64,000 bases of DNA from an uncultured Porphyromonadaceae bacterium (GCA_902491625.1 CABUIO010000005.1:1-64000), one strand, 5' to 3'; shown: positions 1 to 8,594, numbered from the stretch's first letter. A program made the numbers and translations. Notes: generated by a model not told the origin, from the sequence alone.

Positions 1-78
1 TAATCATAAAATACACCACCCTGTCATTAACAATGATTATTAAACAACCTCTTAATATAAACTATTAAAACCGGAACT

Positions 79-273
79 TAAGTAACTCGCAAAAATTAGA
101 TGATACATAATTGCGAAGGATTTTTGAGTGATTTAGTCGGGGGAGCGAAGGAGTGTAGCGGGCTACATGACTGAGCGAGAACGGCTAAAGCGCCAAAAAG
201 ACGAGCAAGGATGTGTCAGAAATGTGAGTTACATCAACCATTTTAACATTAACTAATTTTTAAGAGTTACTTA
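79..273. repeat. MITE-like element A, right end abutting a start codon
   Basis: The stretch is bounded by imperfect terminal inverted repeats of 21 bp (79-99 and 253-273, 19 of 21 paired; they begin TAAGTAACTC). The inside carries a hairpin TGTAGC-GG-GCTACA (154-167) followed by TGACTGA. The same hairpin with compensating changes occurs in the larger element at 28039-28370, so the two are probably related. No open frame inside resembles a transposase. The right terminal repeat runs into the ATG of the following permease gene, so the element forms that gene's whole immediate 5' leader. No target duplication is obvious. Confidence 0.6.
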
Positions 274-1268
274 TGGAACATGTAATCCTTTATGCTATCG
301 TGCCGATCATCGTCGTGATGCTTGTCGGCTACATATCGGGCAAAAGAGGCATATTCAACGGTGACGACGCGAAGAAATTCAACAAAGTCGTCCTCGACTA
401 CGCACTGCCCGCAGCTCTGTTTGTATCCATCGTTGACGCCTCCCGCGAGATGCTTATCGAAGACATCAAACTCAGCATCGTCTCCACCGTGGGCATCATG
501 GGATGCTTCATGCTGGTCTATTTCGTATTCCTTCTTTTCAAGAAAAACACCGGTGCCGACGCTGCCGTGAGCGCATTGATCAGCGGCAGTCCCACAATCG
601 GCTTCCTCGGCTTCGCCGTGCTTGAGCCGATCTTCGGCACCAATGCCTACGTGGCCCTTGTGGTGGCCATTGTCGGAATCGTGGTTAACGCCATCGGCAT
701 CCCCGTGGGTCTCTCGCTGATGAACGCATCGCTCGTGAAACAGCCCACCCTTCCCGACGGACAGCCCAACCCCAACTACGGCAAGAAAGTGAGTGGATGG
801 AAACCTGTGCTCCATGCCCTTTCGCAGCCTGTGGCCTGGGCGCCTATCCTCGCTGTCGTCTGGGTAGTGCTCGGAATTCCATGGCCCAAGGTGCTCAATC
901 CCTCGTTCGACCTCATCAAGGGCGCCAACGCCTCGATGGCCGTGTTCTCCGCCGGCATCACACTGTCGACCCTGAAATTCTCCCTCGACTTCCAGGTCAT
1001 CCTCGGCTCCTTCCTCAAGATGATAGTTATGCCGCTCGTTGTGCTCCTTCTGGGTCTTCTCGCACACATGCAGCCCGAGAACCTCAAGATGCTTGTCGTG
1101 GCATGCGCACTCCCGCCGGCCTTCTCCGGCATCATCATAGCGGACGAATACAGCGTCTATGTCAAGGAGGGCACCTCCTCGCTCACGCTGTCGGTAATAC
1201 TCTTCATCGGAGCCTGTCCGTTGTGGCTCTGGATCACCGATCTCGTCACCCACACCGCAGGCTTCTGA
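273..1268 (+). CDS. AEC (auxin efflux carrier) family permease
   Basis: A 331-residue integral membrane protein of the AEC/bile-acid-arsenite-riboflavin transporter group, probably exporting or exchanging small organic anions across the inner membrane. About ten hydrophobic segments span the protein, beginning with residues 2-20 (HVILYAIVPIIVVMLVGYIS). Family features include the N-terminal helix followed by a short charged loop, the middle GSPTIGFLGF stretch and the C-terminal ALPPAFSGIIIADEY segment, which resembles the family's conserved proline-rich crossover helix. Length is normal for the family. The substrate cannot be told from sequence. It is a single gene: a MITE-like element lies directly upstream and a strong intrinsic terminator follows. 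No convincing ribosome binding site or promoter was seen outside the element. Confidence 0.88.
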   Translation: MEHVILYAIVPIIVVMLVGYISGKRGIFNGDDAKKFNKVVLDYALPAALFVSIVDASREMLIEDIKLSIVSTVGIMGCFMLVYFVFLLFKKNTGADAAVSALISGSPTIGFLGFAVLEPIFGTNAYVALVVAIVGIVVNAIGIPVGLSLMNASLVKQPTLPDGQPNPNYGKKVSGWKPVLHALSQPVAWAPILAVVWVVLGIPWPKVLNPSFDLIKGANASMAVFSAGITLSTLKFSLDFQVILGSFLKMIVMPLVVLLLGLLAHMQPENLKMLVVACALPPAFSGIIIADEYSVYVKEGTSSLTLSVILFIGACPLWLWITDLVTHTAGF

Positions 1269-1291
1269 GCCGCTCCTGTCCGTACATCCAT

Positions 1292-1319
1292 AGCCGCTCC
1301 CCCGAGCGGCTATTTTTTC
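1292..1319 (+). terminator. Intrinsic terminator of the AEC permease gene
   Basis: A perfect 8-bp stem AGCCGCTC / GAGCGGCT with a C-rich loop is followed by a run of six T. It lies 24 bp after the permease stop codon. Confidence 0.9.
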
Positions 1320-1393
1320 TCCCACACATCCAAAATTATTTAGAGACTGGAAACGTACATGCCGCAGGGACAAACAGCTGAATCATAAGTAAA

Positions 1394-1608
1394 TACGTCA
1401 AAAGCGCCGGACCGGAGGTTCGGCCGTATTGCCAACCACGGCCTTCAGGCCGTGGAAGGAGATCTCCTAGGAAAAATCAGTCGCGGAGCGACGTCGTGTG
1501 GTATCTACATTACCACACACGCATCGCTCCGCGACGCGTTATCTTATATGCAGCCTGTCCACGGCCTGAAGGCCGCGGTTGGCAACACAGACAGACCTCC
1601 GGCCTGTC
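1394..1608. repeat. 215-bp nested-hairpin repeat, copy 1
   Basis: One of three copies in the window (also 7100-7314 and 56971-57185), all 215 bp by my boundaries. It is one large inverted repeat built from smaller hairpins. A 28-bp arm at 1429-1456 pairs with 1558-1585 (one mismatch), and each arm is itself a hairpin (CCACGGCCT-TC-AGGCCGTGG). Outside lie short GGA-loop hairpins (1407-1423), and inside lie TCGCGGAGCGA and its reverse complement. The centre here folds as TGTGGTA...TACCACA. Homology with copy 2 extends upstream to about 1338. No coding capacity is evident. The rest of 1620-1780 holds degenerate short repeats around ATGGTTY and nothing else recognisable. Confidence 0.85.
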
Positions 1609-1783
1609 ATAATAATGGATCCCAATGGTTCAAAAGATGGTTCCTAATGGTTTGAAAATATGGTTAATGATGGTTTGAAAAATTGTTCGTTATTGTTTCC
1701 CTTGTTCGAAAATCAGAGTTCCCGATGGGTCGGAAATCGCGAGGGCGCAGCCTGCCACGATAAAGAATTTCCACCAGATTGTT

Positions 1784-1813
1784 TTGCTATATGAAAACAA
1801 AGATATATCTTTA
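1784..1813 (+). promoter_or_regulatory. Putative promoter of the XRE regulator
   Basis: TTG at 1784-1786, a 19-bp gap, then TATCTTTA at 1806-1813. This matches the Bacteroidetes pattern TTG-N19-21-TAnnTTTG except for the final base. It would give a leader of roughly 33 nt. Confidence 0.5.
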
Positions 1814-1850
1814 CATAGGCTATAATGAAATCTTATTATAACAGCAAAAA

Positions 1851-2156
1851 ATGAAAACATATAGTCAAGAAGAAGTACTGGAGAGAACCATCGGATCCAA
1901 GGGCACACCTCAACGAGATGAATATGATGCAAGAATTGACGATTATCTTGTAGACTTAGCCATACGACGTGCGAGAGAGGCTCAGAACCTCACACAGGAA
2001 CAACTTGGAGAACGCATCGGTGTACAGCGAGCCAGAATATGCAGTATCGAGAGAGGTGCCAACCTGCGTCTTTCCACGATACGCAGGATATTTTCTGCCC
2101 TCGGCCTCAAAGTGAAACTTGACATTGACGACATGAAGCCGATTCCTCTTTGTTAG
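1851..2156 (+). CDS. XRE-family HTH regulator, HigA-like orphan antitoxin
   Basis: A 101-residue DNA-binding protein. The N-terminal MKTYSQEEVLERTIG and the GTPQRDEYD segment match the N-terminal arm common in Bacteroidetes HigA-type antitoxins. Residues about 40-95 form a classic lambda-repressor HTH (LTQEQLGERIGVQRARICSIERG, then STIRRIFSALGLKV). In such modules a RelE/HigB toxin gene normally sits immediately upstream. Here the upstream 200 bp contains no toxin frame, only the 215-bp repeat and short degenerate repeats, and the downstream gene is unrelated and convergent. It is therefore either an orphan antitoxin or a stand-alone regulator. It has its own putative promoter and a strong terminator. 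Confidence 0.85.
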   Translation: MKTYSQEEVLERTIGSKGTPQRDEYDARIDDYLVDLAIRRAREAQNLTQEQLGERIGVQRARICSIERGANLRLSTIRRIFSALGLKVKLDIDDMKPIPLC

Positions 2157-2187
2157 GGAAATGCAAACCATCATAAAAAACAATGTT

Positions 2188-2223
2188 GGCGCTGCGGCTC
2201 GGTGGAGTCGCAGCGCCTTTTTT
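2188..2223 (+). terminator. Intrinsic terminator after the XRE regulator
   Basis: A 13-nt arm beginning GGCGCTGCG pairs with the arm ending CGCAGCGCC, followed by six T. It lies about 30 bp after the stop codon. Confidence 0.9.
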
Positions 2224-2264
2224 CAAGTAGAGCCTATTAGGCTAATCAGGCTAATCAGTTCGGA

Positions 2265-5200
2265 TTATTTGGCGATTATGACCTTGCGGGTCGTTTCGCC
2301 TCTCTTCTCGATGTAGACGCCTGGAGCGGGCTTGCCGATGACGCGCAGACCGTTGAGGTCGAAGTATTCAGCCTCGTTGGAGTCCGTCACGATGCCGTCG
2401 ACACCGGTGGTGCGCACATTCAATCGGTTGGAGTCGAGACCCTTCGTGCCGTTGGAGAGCACGGGAACGACCATGTAGGTGTAGTCTGAGTCAGCCTCCA
2501 CGGCAGTATCGTCGTAGGTGCCGTCGGGACACGGTGCGTTGGTGGCAATCGCCACGCCGTTGCGGTAGACATCATAGCCGGTAATGACTGCGCTCTGTCC
2601 TGCGGGCGAATACATGATGTCGTCGATCATGATTCCGAACACATCCTTACTTACGTAGTGGATGGCGAAATACTTGGCGTCGGCGGGAAGCGTGAAGGAG
2701 TAGTCCTCGTAGACAGCCGTAGCGGCGGGATCCTTCCCCTCGCCTACCTTGAGCGTATCGAGCACCTTGAAGTCGGAGGGCTTGTCGCCTGTGGTGGAAT
2801 ACATGATCTCCACGGTCTCGAAGCCGTATTGATACGATATCGGACGTATCGAGAGGCTGAAATCGCTTCCTGCTACAACCTCGGGCGAGATGAGCCAGTC
2901 GTCGGCAGACTGAGGATTGCCATCCGGTTCTCCGGGACAGAAGGCGATAAGGAACTGATTGCCTGTCTTAGGCGCAAGGATGCTGTTGCCGCCGAGAATC
3001 TCGTCTACCGTCTCCTTGTTCCAGCAGAGGAAGCTTGAAGGACCTCCGGCGCCCGGAATGTTGGCGAACTCATCCGAACTAAGGCCGTAGACATGGAGAC
3101 CGTCGCCGTCTGCGCGCCTGAACTGACCGATCATGTCGGTGGCGTCGTCGAGCTGGAAAGGTGTGACCTCCTCGAAGCTCTCAACTACACCGCTCTCGGG
3201 AGCAGTCCATTCGAGCACGACATTGCTATAGCTGACATCCTTGGCCTTGAGGTCGGTCACGACCGGCGTAAGGCCCTTCGACACACTCACCTCCTTAGTC
3301 ATGGAATCGTTGTAGACCTTCGCGTCGGCCTTATCGATAGTGTAGGTAAGCTTCAGCTCGCCCATGTCGTCGGCTGTCGGAGTGAACGCGATGTCAAACG
3401 TAAGCTCGCCGTCAGGCTCTACATTCTCCGTTCCGGCAGCCACGTCGACCGAGGCTATCAGACTGCCCGATGCGTCGGTGAGTTTCCAGTTGGAAGCGGG
3501 CATCAGATTGGCCGCGTTGCCGTAATTGAGCACGTGAGCAATATATTTTGCCTCCTCGCCTATCTTCGCGTCCGAAGGTCCCTCGATGGCATAGACACCG
3601 AAGTCATAAGGGATATTGTCGTAGATCTTGTAGCCATAGAGGATGAATGTCTCCGTCCAGCTCGCCTTGGCGGTAAAGGAAATCTCCACCCAATCCTTGT
3701 CCGCGAACTCGCTGCCCAGTTCCACGACGACATCCTGAGGGCCTTTCTCGGCGAAGTCGGCACTCTTGAATGTCTTGACAACCTTGCTGTCGATGCCGTA
3801 AGCGGCGACTGAAACGGAGAACTCCGAAGTGGAGCTGCCGTAGGTGCTGAGCTTGATCGCCGGATTAGAGAAGTTCTTCGTGGAGAACTTGGGAAGGGAA
3901 TACTTCGCGGTCTTGCTTGTGAAGGAGGTCGATCTCGTGTAGAGCGCACGGCGGTTGTCGTCGGTACGGAAGGACATGTAAGCGGAGCCGGGATCGCCCA
4001 CGTTGAGGCTCCATCCGTTGCCGTAGGTCAGGATAGGTTTCGGAAGGTTGTCCTGACTGTTGCAGACCACATTGACCGGTGTCTCGTAAGGCTTGCCCAT
4101 CACTGCCGACGTGGAGAGGACAAAGTCGGCCATGCCTTCGGAGTTCTCGGCTATGATGCCCATATCGACCAGACTCTGGGGAGTTCCCTCGGGGATGGTG
4201 TAGTCATATTCGAAGACATCCTTGCCGATCGGCTCCTTGATCTTCCAGCCGCTCTGGCCGTTGATGGTCACGTATTCGCAGAAGTAGTAGGTGATTCCAG
4301 TGGGAGCCACATATCCGCCGTTGACACCCTCGGCGGGAGCCGTCCATGTGATGTGTGCGGTGTAGTCGGTAGCGTCGACCTCGACCTTGAGGTTCTCGAC
4401 CGTGCCGGGGCGCTCCAGACCTGTATAGACAGCCACTTCGGAGGGGATACCGGTCTTGTCGCCATCCTTGGCAGCCACGGTGACAGTGTTGTTGCCCTGC
4501 TTGGTGGGGACTGTCACGGTAGCGGCTTCTCCGGGCTTGCCGCTGACTGTCGCGGCTTCGCATCCGGCAGCCTGTGCGGAAGCGGTCAGAGTCTTGTCGG
4601 CATCGTATGCCGAGCCGTCGGCTGAGGCGGTGGGGAAGGTGAATGTCACCACGGCATTGAGAGCGCCGCCGGGAGCAGCCACAGCCTTGAGTTCGGAGAC
4701 TGCGTCCGGCGCGCTTTTGACCACGCCGTCATATTTGCGGAGGCTGAAATCACGCAGGAATGTGCTGAACTGGTCGGCAGGCGAGATGACGTGGATGCCC
4801 ACATAGTAGTTGCCGGCCGATGGCACGGTGAAATTGACGGTGAAATACTGATTGAAGGCGACCTCCGCTGATTCGGCGGCATTGCCGGTTCTCTCGTTCT
4901 CGAGATTGAACGGCTCAAGAATCTTCTTAATGATGCTCTTGCCGTCAGGAGCGGAACAGAGAGCCACCTCCACTGTCTCGGTGTATCGGTCGGTGCGGAA
5001 GGCATTCATGCTAAACTCATAGACGGCGTTGGCGTCGTCGAACCTGGCGAGCGGCAGGTAGAGCCAGTCGTCGGCGTTGTTGGCGGAAGAGTAATCATAG
5101 CGGAACAGCGGAACGTCGCTGTAGTTGCCATAGTCGAAGTGGGTGAAGAAGATGGCCTTGTCGTCGCCGTTGGCATTGTAGATCGTGAAGAGACGCGACT

Positions 5201-6824
5201 CTTTCTCCGTAGGCTCGTAGCTCATGGGGAGACTGATGGCCTCGCCGTAGCGGATGTCGTTGGAGTTGGTCTTTTCCGACACCTTGCCGTCGAAGACAGC
5301 CTCCACGGAGGCGATATAGTCGGTGAACTGCTCGTCTGCGGGAAGCTTGGGCGAACATTCGGTGTCCTTGATTCCATGGGCAACCTCCTTGCCGTTGACA
5401 TAGACATTGTATGTGACAGCCTCGGCGTTGACGTAGCCTTCGTGGACGCCCTCGGTCACGGGAGTCCACGAGATCGTATTGGAAGTGAGCGTGACAGTGG
5501 CGGGAGCCTTGGGAGTGTCGTTGCCGACGTAGAACGTAGTTACGATCTCCTTGCCTTCATTGCCCGCGAGGGAACAGATGAACTTGAAGGTGTGGACACC
5601 CTCCGATAGGTCGGAGACGCTGACCTTCACCTCGCTTCCGGCGGCGGCGTTTCCGCGCTTTGCCTCGACTTCGTCAACATAGAGCACCCAGGAGATATTG
5701 CCGAGAATCGGATTGCCTCCGAAGGTAGCGGAAGGGAGCTGATAGAGGAGCGAACCGCTCAGGGAGCCGTCGCGGAAGTTGGTGCTTACGAGCGTGGCAT
5801 CGCCGGGAGCGGAAGCGGGAATCTTGCGACGGTCGGGACAGAAAAGTCCGCTGAACTCGATCAGTCCGGGATAAGGCGCGCTTGAAATGACACTGAAATC
5901 CTCGGGATCGAGAAGCTGGATGGCGCAGCCATTGTCGGTGCACATCGCATACCAGTAGGCCTCGTCCCAGGGGCTGTAGCAGAGTCCGGTGACATACTTC
6001 GATGGATTGGCCACCGTGCCTATTTCGGTCTGGCTGCCGTCGGTCGTGCTGATCTCCAGCACCTTGCCGCCCAGATCAATATTTGTGATACCGATGAGCT
6101 TGCCGGTTATCTGATTGTAGGTCATGCAGTTCACTCTGACAGCATCGTCCGGGAGTTTTGCAACGGGAGTGAGGCCGCGGGGGTTCTCGCCCGGAGCCGT
6201 GCAGTAGTATATGCCGGCGGATGTGTTCACATAGCCGTAAAGCATGTCCTTTACAGGATCGTAGCCTGCGAAACTGAACATTACCTCCTGATCGCCGTAA
6301 GGAGTGTGGGAGATCTGTTCGCCTGTCTCAAGGTCATAGACATATTCGTCGAAACCGAGAAGATCCTGACCCCAGAATGTCTCCTGACCCAGACAATATA
6401 TTTTGTCGTCGCGCACATACATGACGACTATCTGGAAGTCGCCGCCTCTTGTGCCCTGCGGCGCGTTGACCAGCGGCTTGACCTGAGCGTCGGAGAAAAT
6501 TTCGGAAACCGAATTGGGATAAGTCCAGGTCCAGTCGGCAATAAGGTTGCCGTAGACTGTCGCACCGCTCGCGCCCACGCGTGATGGCGACTTTGCCATG
6601 CCGAGACCCGACATGAGGCGCTGCCTCTTTGTCTGCGTGTCGGCATTCGCGCCTACGCCCTGACGGAGCGCGCCGTACCTTACAGCCGTTTCCTGACCGG
6701 CGAGGGCAGGCGTTCCTTGCGGTTGCGGGGATCCTTGCGGGGGCACCCTTTTCGCCGGCGAAGCGGCAAAGATACTTCCCGCAGCGAGCACCGCAGAAAG
6801 ACACAAAGTAATCAATCTATTCAT
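2265..6824 (-). CDS. Giant secreted beta-rich protein with choice-of-anchor J domain and sorting-like tail
   Basis: A protein of 1519 residues from the chosen ATG at 6824. That start gives a clean signal peptide (MNRLITLCLSAVLAAGSIFA); the frame is open 69 bp further upstream, but that part lies at or before the predicted transcription start. After a low-complexity P/Q/G stretch, residues about 70-350 repeat short strand motifs with YxxxTGKLIGI and SPWDEAYW, suggesting a propeller-like fold. Several fibronectin-III-like modules follow (for example around ATVTLTSNTISWTPVTEG). Near the C terminus is a choice-of-anchor J/cleaved-adhesin domain (ADDWLISPEV, FAIHYVSKDVFGIMIDDI). The last 45 residues (YFDLNGLRV...GVYIEKRG) resemble type-A C-terminal sorting tails. 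Probable role: exported surface or extracellular adhesin-like protein, ligand unknown. It is transcribed alone from a well-matched promoter. Confidence 0.8.
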   Translation of the reverse strand: MNRLITLCLSAVLAAGSIFAASPAKRVPPQGSPQPQGTPALAGQETAVRYGALRQGVGANADTQTKRQRLMSGLGMAKSPSRVGASGATVYGNLIADWTWTYPNSVSEIFSDAQVKPLVNAPQGTRGGDFQIVVMYVRDDKIYCLGQETFWGQDLLGFDEYVYDLETGEQISHTPYGDQEVMFSFAGYDPVKDMLYGYVNTSAGIYYCTAPGENPRGLTPVAKLPDDAVRVNCMTYNQITGKLIGITNIDLGGKVLEISTTDGSQTEIGTVANPSKYVTGLCYSPWDEAYWYAMCTDNGCAIQLLDPEDFSVISSAPYPGLIEFSGLFCPDRRKIPASAPGDATLVSTNFRDGSLSGSLLYQLPSATFGGNPILGNISWVLYVDEVEAKRGNAAAGSEVKVSVSDLSEGVHTFKFICSLAGNEGKEIVTTFYVGNDTPKAPATVTLTSNTISWTPVTEGVHEGYVNAEAVTYNVYVNGKEVAHGIKDTECSPKLPADEQFTDYIASVEAVFDGKVSEKTNSNDIRYGEAISLPMSYEPTEKESRLFTIYNANGDDKAIFFTHFDYGNYSDVPLFRYDYSSANNADDWLYLPLARFDDANAVYEFSMNAFRTDRYTETVEVALCSAPDGKSIIKKILEPFNLENERTGNAAESAEVAFNQYFTVNFTVPSAGNYYVGIHVISPADQFSTFLRDFSLRKYDGVVKSAPDAVSELKAVAAPGGALNAVVTFTFPTASADGSAYDADKTLTASAQAAGCEAATVSGKPGEAATVTVPTKQGNNTVTVAAKDGDKTGIPSEVAVYTGLERPGTVENLKVEVDATDYTAHITWTAPAEGVNGGYVAPTGITYYFCEYVTINGQSGWKIKEPIGKDVFEYDYTIPEGTPQSLVDMGIIAENSEGMADFVLSTSAVMGKPYETPVNVVCNSQDNLPKPILTYGNGWSLNVGDPGSAYMSFRTDDNRRALYTRSTSFTSKTAKYSLPKFSTKNFSNPAIKLSTYGSSTSEFSVSVAAYGIDSKVVKTFKSADFAEKGPQDVVVELGSEFADKDWVEISFTAKASWTETFILYGYKIYDNIPYDFGVYAIEGPSDAKIGEEAKYIAHVLNYGNAANLMPASNWKLTDASGSLIASVDVAAGTENVEPDGELTFDIAFTPTADDMGELKLTYTIDKADAKVYNDSMTKEVSVSKGLTPVVTDLKAKDVSYSNVVLEWTAPESGVVESFEEVTPFQLDDATDMIGQFRRADGDGLHVYGLSSDEFANIPGAGGPSSFLCWNKETVDEILGGNSILAPKTGNQFLIAFCPGEPDGNPQSADDWLISPEVVAGSDFSLSIRPISYQYGFETVEIMYSTTGDKPSDFKVLDTLKVGEGKDPAATAVYEDYSFTLPADAKYFAIHYVSKDVFGIMIDDIMYSPAGQSAVITGYDVYRNGVAIATNAPCPDGTYDDTAVEADSDYTYMVVPVLSNGTKGLDSNRLNVRTTGVDGIVTDSNEAEYFDLNGLRVIGKPAPGVYIEKRGETTRKVIIAK

Positions 6825-6897
6825 AATCTCGTTAATTAGGGTTAATGATGTAATTGGTTGATAGCGTGTTACAGACGATTCCGAAAGGAACACGCCT

Positions 6898-6928
6898 CAA
6901 AGTTAGGGACAATAATCGAAACCACCAA
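6898..6928 (-). promoter_or_regulatory. Promoter of the giant secreted protein gene
   Basis: On the minus strand TTG (6926-6928), a 20-bp gap, then TAACTTTG (6898-6905), a perfect match to the Bacteroidetes TAnnTTTG box. It predicts a start site near 6893 and a leader of about 70 nt. Confidence 0.8.
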
Positions 6929-7099
6929 ATAAATCCCGGCAAATATACACAGTTCTGAATAATTTTTCAAACCAGTGGAAACCAAGATTTTCCCGAACCA
7001 TTGCGGAAGCATATTTCCCGAACCATGGGGAACCAAGAGGAACCATCTTTAGAGGCTGGACACGTACATAGCAATAAATAACTGAATCACAGAAAAAAA

Positions 7100-7314
7100 T
7101 ACATCACAAATGCCGAACCGGAGGTTCGGCCGTATTGCCAACCGCGGCCTTCAGGCCGTGGAAGGAGATCTCCCCGGAAAATCAGTCGCGGAGCGACGTC
7201 GTGCGGTTAAGACTTTACCATACACGCATCGCTCCGCGATGCGATTTCTTATATAGCTGCCTGTCCACGGCCTGAAGGCCGCGGTTGGCAACACAGACAG
7301 ACCTCCGGCCTGTC
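7100..7314. repeat. 215-bp nested-hairpin repeat, copy 2
   Basis: Second copy of the repeat at 1394-1608. The long arms 7135-7162 and 7264-7291 are perfect 28-bp reverse complements. The outer hairpin is CCGAACC-GGA-GGTTCGG, fully paired, where copy 1 has one G-T pair and copy 3 has a changed pair, so pairing rather than sequence is kept. Homology with copy 1 reaches upstream to about 7048. The intergenic stretch 6929-7490 otherwise holds degenerate repeats around GAACCAT/ATGGTTC (6975-7050 and 7460-7475) and no gene. Confidence 0.85.
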
Positions 7315-7490
7315 CCATATTCGCCACCTTGATACAGTCTCGTCATCAGCATGCCCGTATGTTTTAGACGCATCTATTTTGGGTTTCAACACATTGTCGC
7401 GGCGGACGAGCGATCGCACGTCCCTACAGCATGGTCACACCAACCTCCATAAAAATGGTTCCCCAGGGTTCGAGAAAAGGGGCGCCGGCG

Positions 7491-8579
7491 TCAGGTGTAT
7501 TTTTCGCCGAAGCGGCTACGGATGTCGTTGACGACACGGCGGATCTCCTGCTCTTTCGCAAGAGGATAGATGAGGAGGGCGTCGTCGCTGTCGGCGACGA
7601 TGTAGTCCTTCAGTCCGTCGGCCACAATGACTTTGTCGCCTCTGACGGCAAAGACGGAGCCGGTGCAGTCTTCGGCGAGGAGGCGGCAGTTCTGGGCGAC
7701 ATTGCCGTCGCGGTTCTTGGGCGACGTCTCGTAGAGGGCGTTCCAGGTGCCCAGGTCGCTCCAGCCGAGATCGACGGCGAGGATATATACGTTGTCGGCA
7801 CGTTCCATAATGGCATAGTCGACGGAGATGGCAGGAGCATTGGGGAATGCCTTGGCTATGAAAGAGGTCTCTGAGGATGTGTCGTAGAGTCCGTTGCCGG
7901 CGTCGAATATCTCGGCGATGTCGGGAGCGCACTTTGCGAAGGCGCGGAGGATGGACTGCGCGCTCCAGAGGAAGATGCCGGCGTTCCAGTAGAAATCGCC
8001 GCTTGCAAGGAGCACTTTGGCCATCTCCAGCGAGGGCTTCTCTGTGAAGGACTTTACTTTGCGGAAATCGGGGGAGTCGGCCACAGTGCGACCCTGCTGG
8101 ATGTAGCCGTAGCCTGTGTCGGGGCGCGAGGGTGTGATTCCGAGCGTGAGGAGGGCATCGTGGGTCTCCACGAAGGAAAGACCCTTGTCGATGGCTTCGG
8201 TGAAGGCCGATTCCTTGAGGATGAGGTGGTCGGAGGGGAGGGTGACGATCGAGGCCTCGGGGTCGCGGGCGGCGATATGGTGTGCGGCCCAGCAGATGCA
8301 TGGCGCGGTGTTGCGGCGCGCGGGTTCCGCAAGGATGTTTTCGGAGGGAATCTGCGGAAGCTGCTCGCGGATGAGGGGCACGTAGTCGGCGTTTGTGACC
8401 ATGACTATATGGTCGTGATCCACGAGGGGGAGGATGCGGTCTACGGTCATCTGAAGCAGCGAACGGCCGGTGCCGAAGAAGTCGAGAAACTGTTTGGGCA
8501 TCTCGCGGCGCGAGAAGGGCCAGAAGCGGGAGCCTACTCCCCCGCACATAATGACGCAATAGCGGTGTGAGGTTTCCAT
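7491..8579 (-). CDS. manC: Mannose-1-phosphate guanylyltransferase
   Basis: Makes GDP-mannose from mannose-1-phosphate and GTP, feeding GDP-mannose and GDP-fucose for surface glycans; cytoplasmic. From the ATG at 8579 it is 362 residues, the length of the short, single-domain form without a fused isomerase half. The nucleotidyltransferase signature GGVGSRFWPFSRREMPKQF sits at the N terminus, and FTEKP plus GDFYWNAGIFLW form the sugar-binding part. The frame is open to an ATG at 8597, but a promoter-like box at 8595-8602 would place the transcription start after it, so 8579 is preferred. The neighbouring Na/phosphate symporter gene upstream is on the same strand with an 83-bp gap containing the promoter-like site. 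Confidence 0.93.
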   Translation of the reverse strand: METSHRYCVIMCGGVGSRFWPFSRREMPKQFLDFFGTGRSLLQMTVDRILPLVDHDHIVMVTNADYVPLIREQLPQIPSENILAEPARRNTAPCICWAAHHIAARDPEASIVTLPSDHLILKESAFTEAIDKGLSFVETHDALLTLGITPSRPDTGYGYIQQGRTVADSPDFRKVKSFTEKPSLEMAKVLLASGDFYWNAGIFLWSAQSILRAFAKCAPDIAEIFDAGNGLYDTSSETSFIAKAFPNAPAISVDYAIMERADNVYILAVDLGWSDLGTWNALYETSPKNRDGNVAQNCRLLAEDCTGSVFAVRGDKVIVADGLKDYIVADSDDALLIYPLAKEQEIRRVVNDIRSRFGEKYT

Positions 8580-8594
8580 CTGTCTATGTTTTTT

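Noticed and set aside
267..1373. Minus-strand frame of 368 codons opposite the AEC permease
   Set aside because: It mirrors the permease gene, has a histidine/glutamate-rich composition typical of antisense frames, and lacks family similarity. The permease frame has clear membrane segments.
1452..1655. Small frame inside the 215-bp repeat (also 57029-57319), sharing PVHGLKAAVGN and DRPPAC
   Set aside because: The shared peptide follows from the shared DNA hairpins. Copy 2 does not keep a comparable frame, and constraint is on palindromes rather than codons.
2265..6824. Calling the secreted proteins proven type IX secretion cargo
   Set aside because: The tails resemble type-A sorting domains, but no type IX component is in the window, and many gut Bacteroidales carry such tails without the system being shown.
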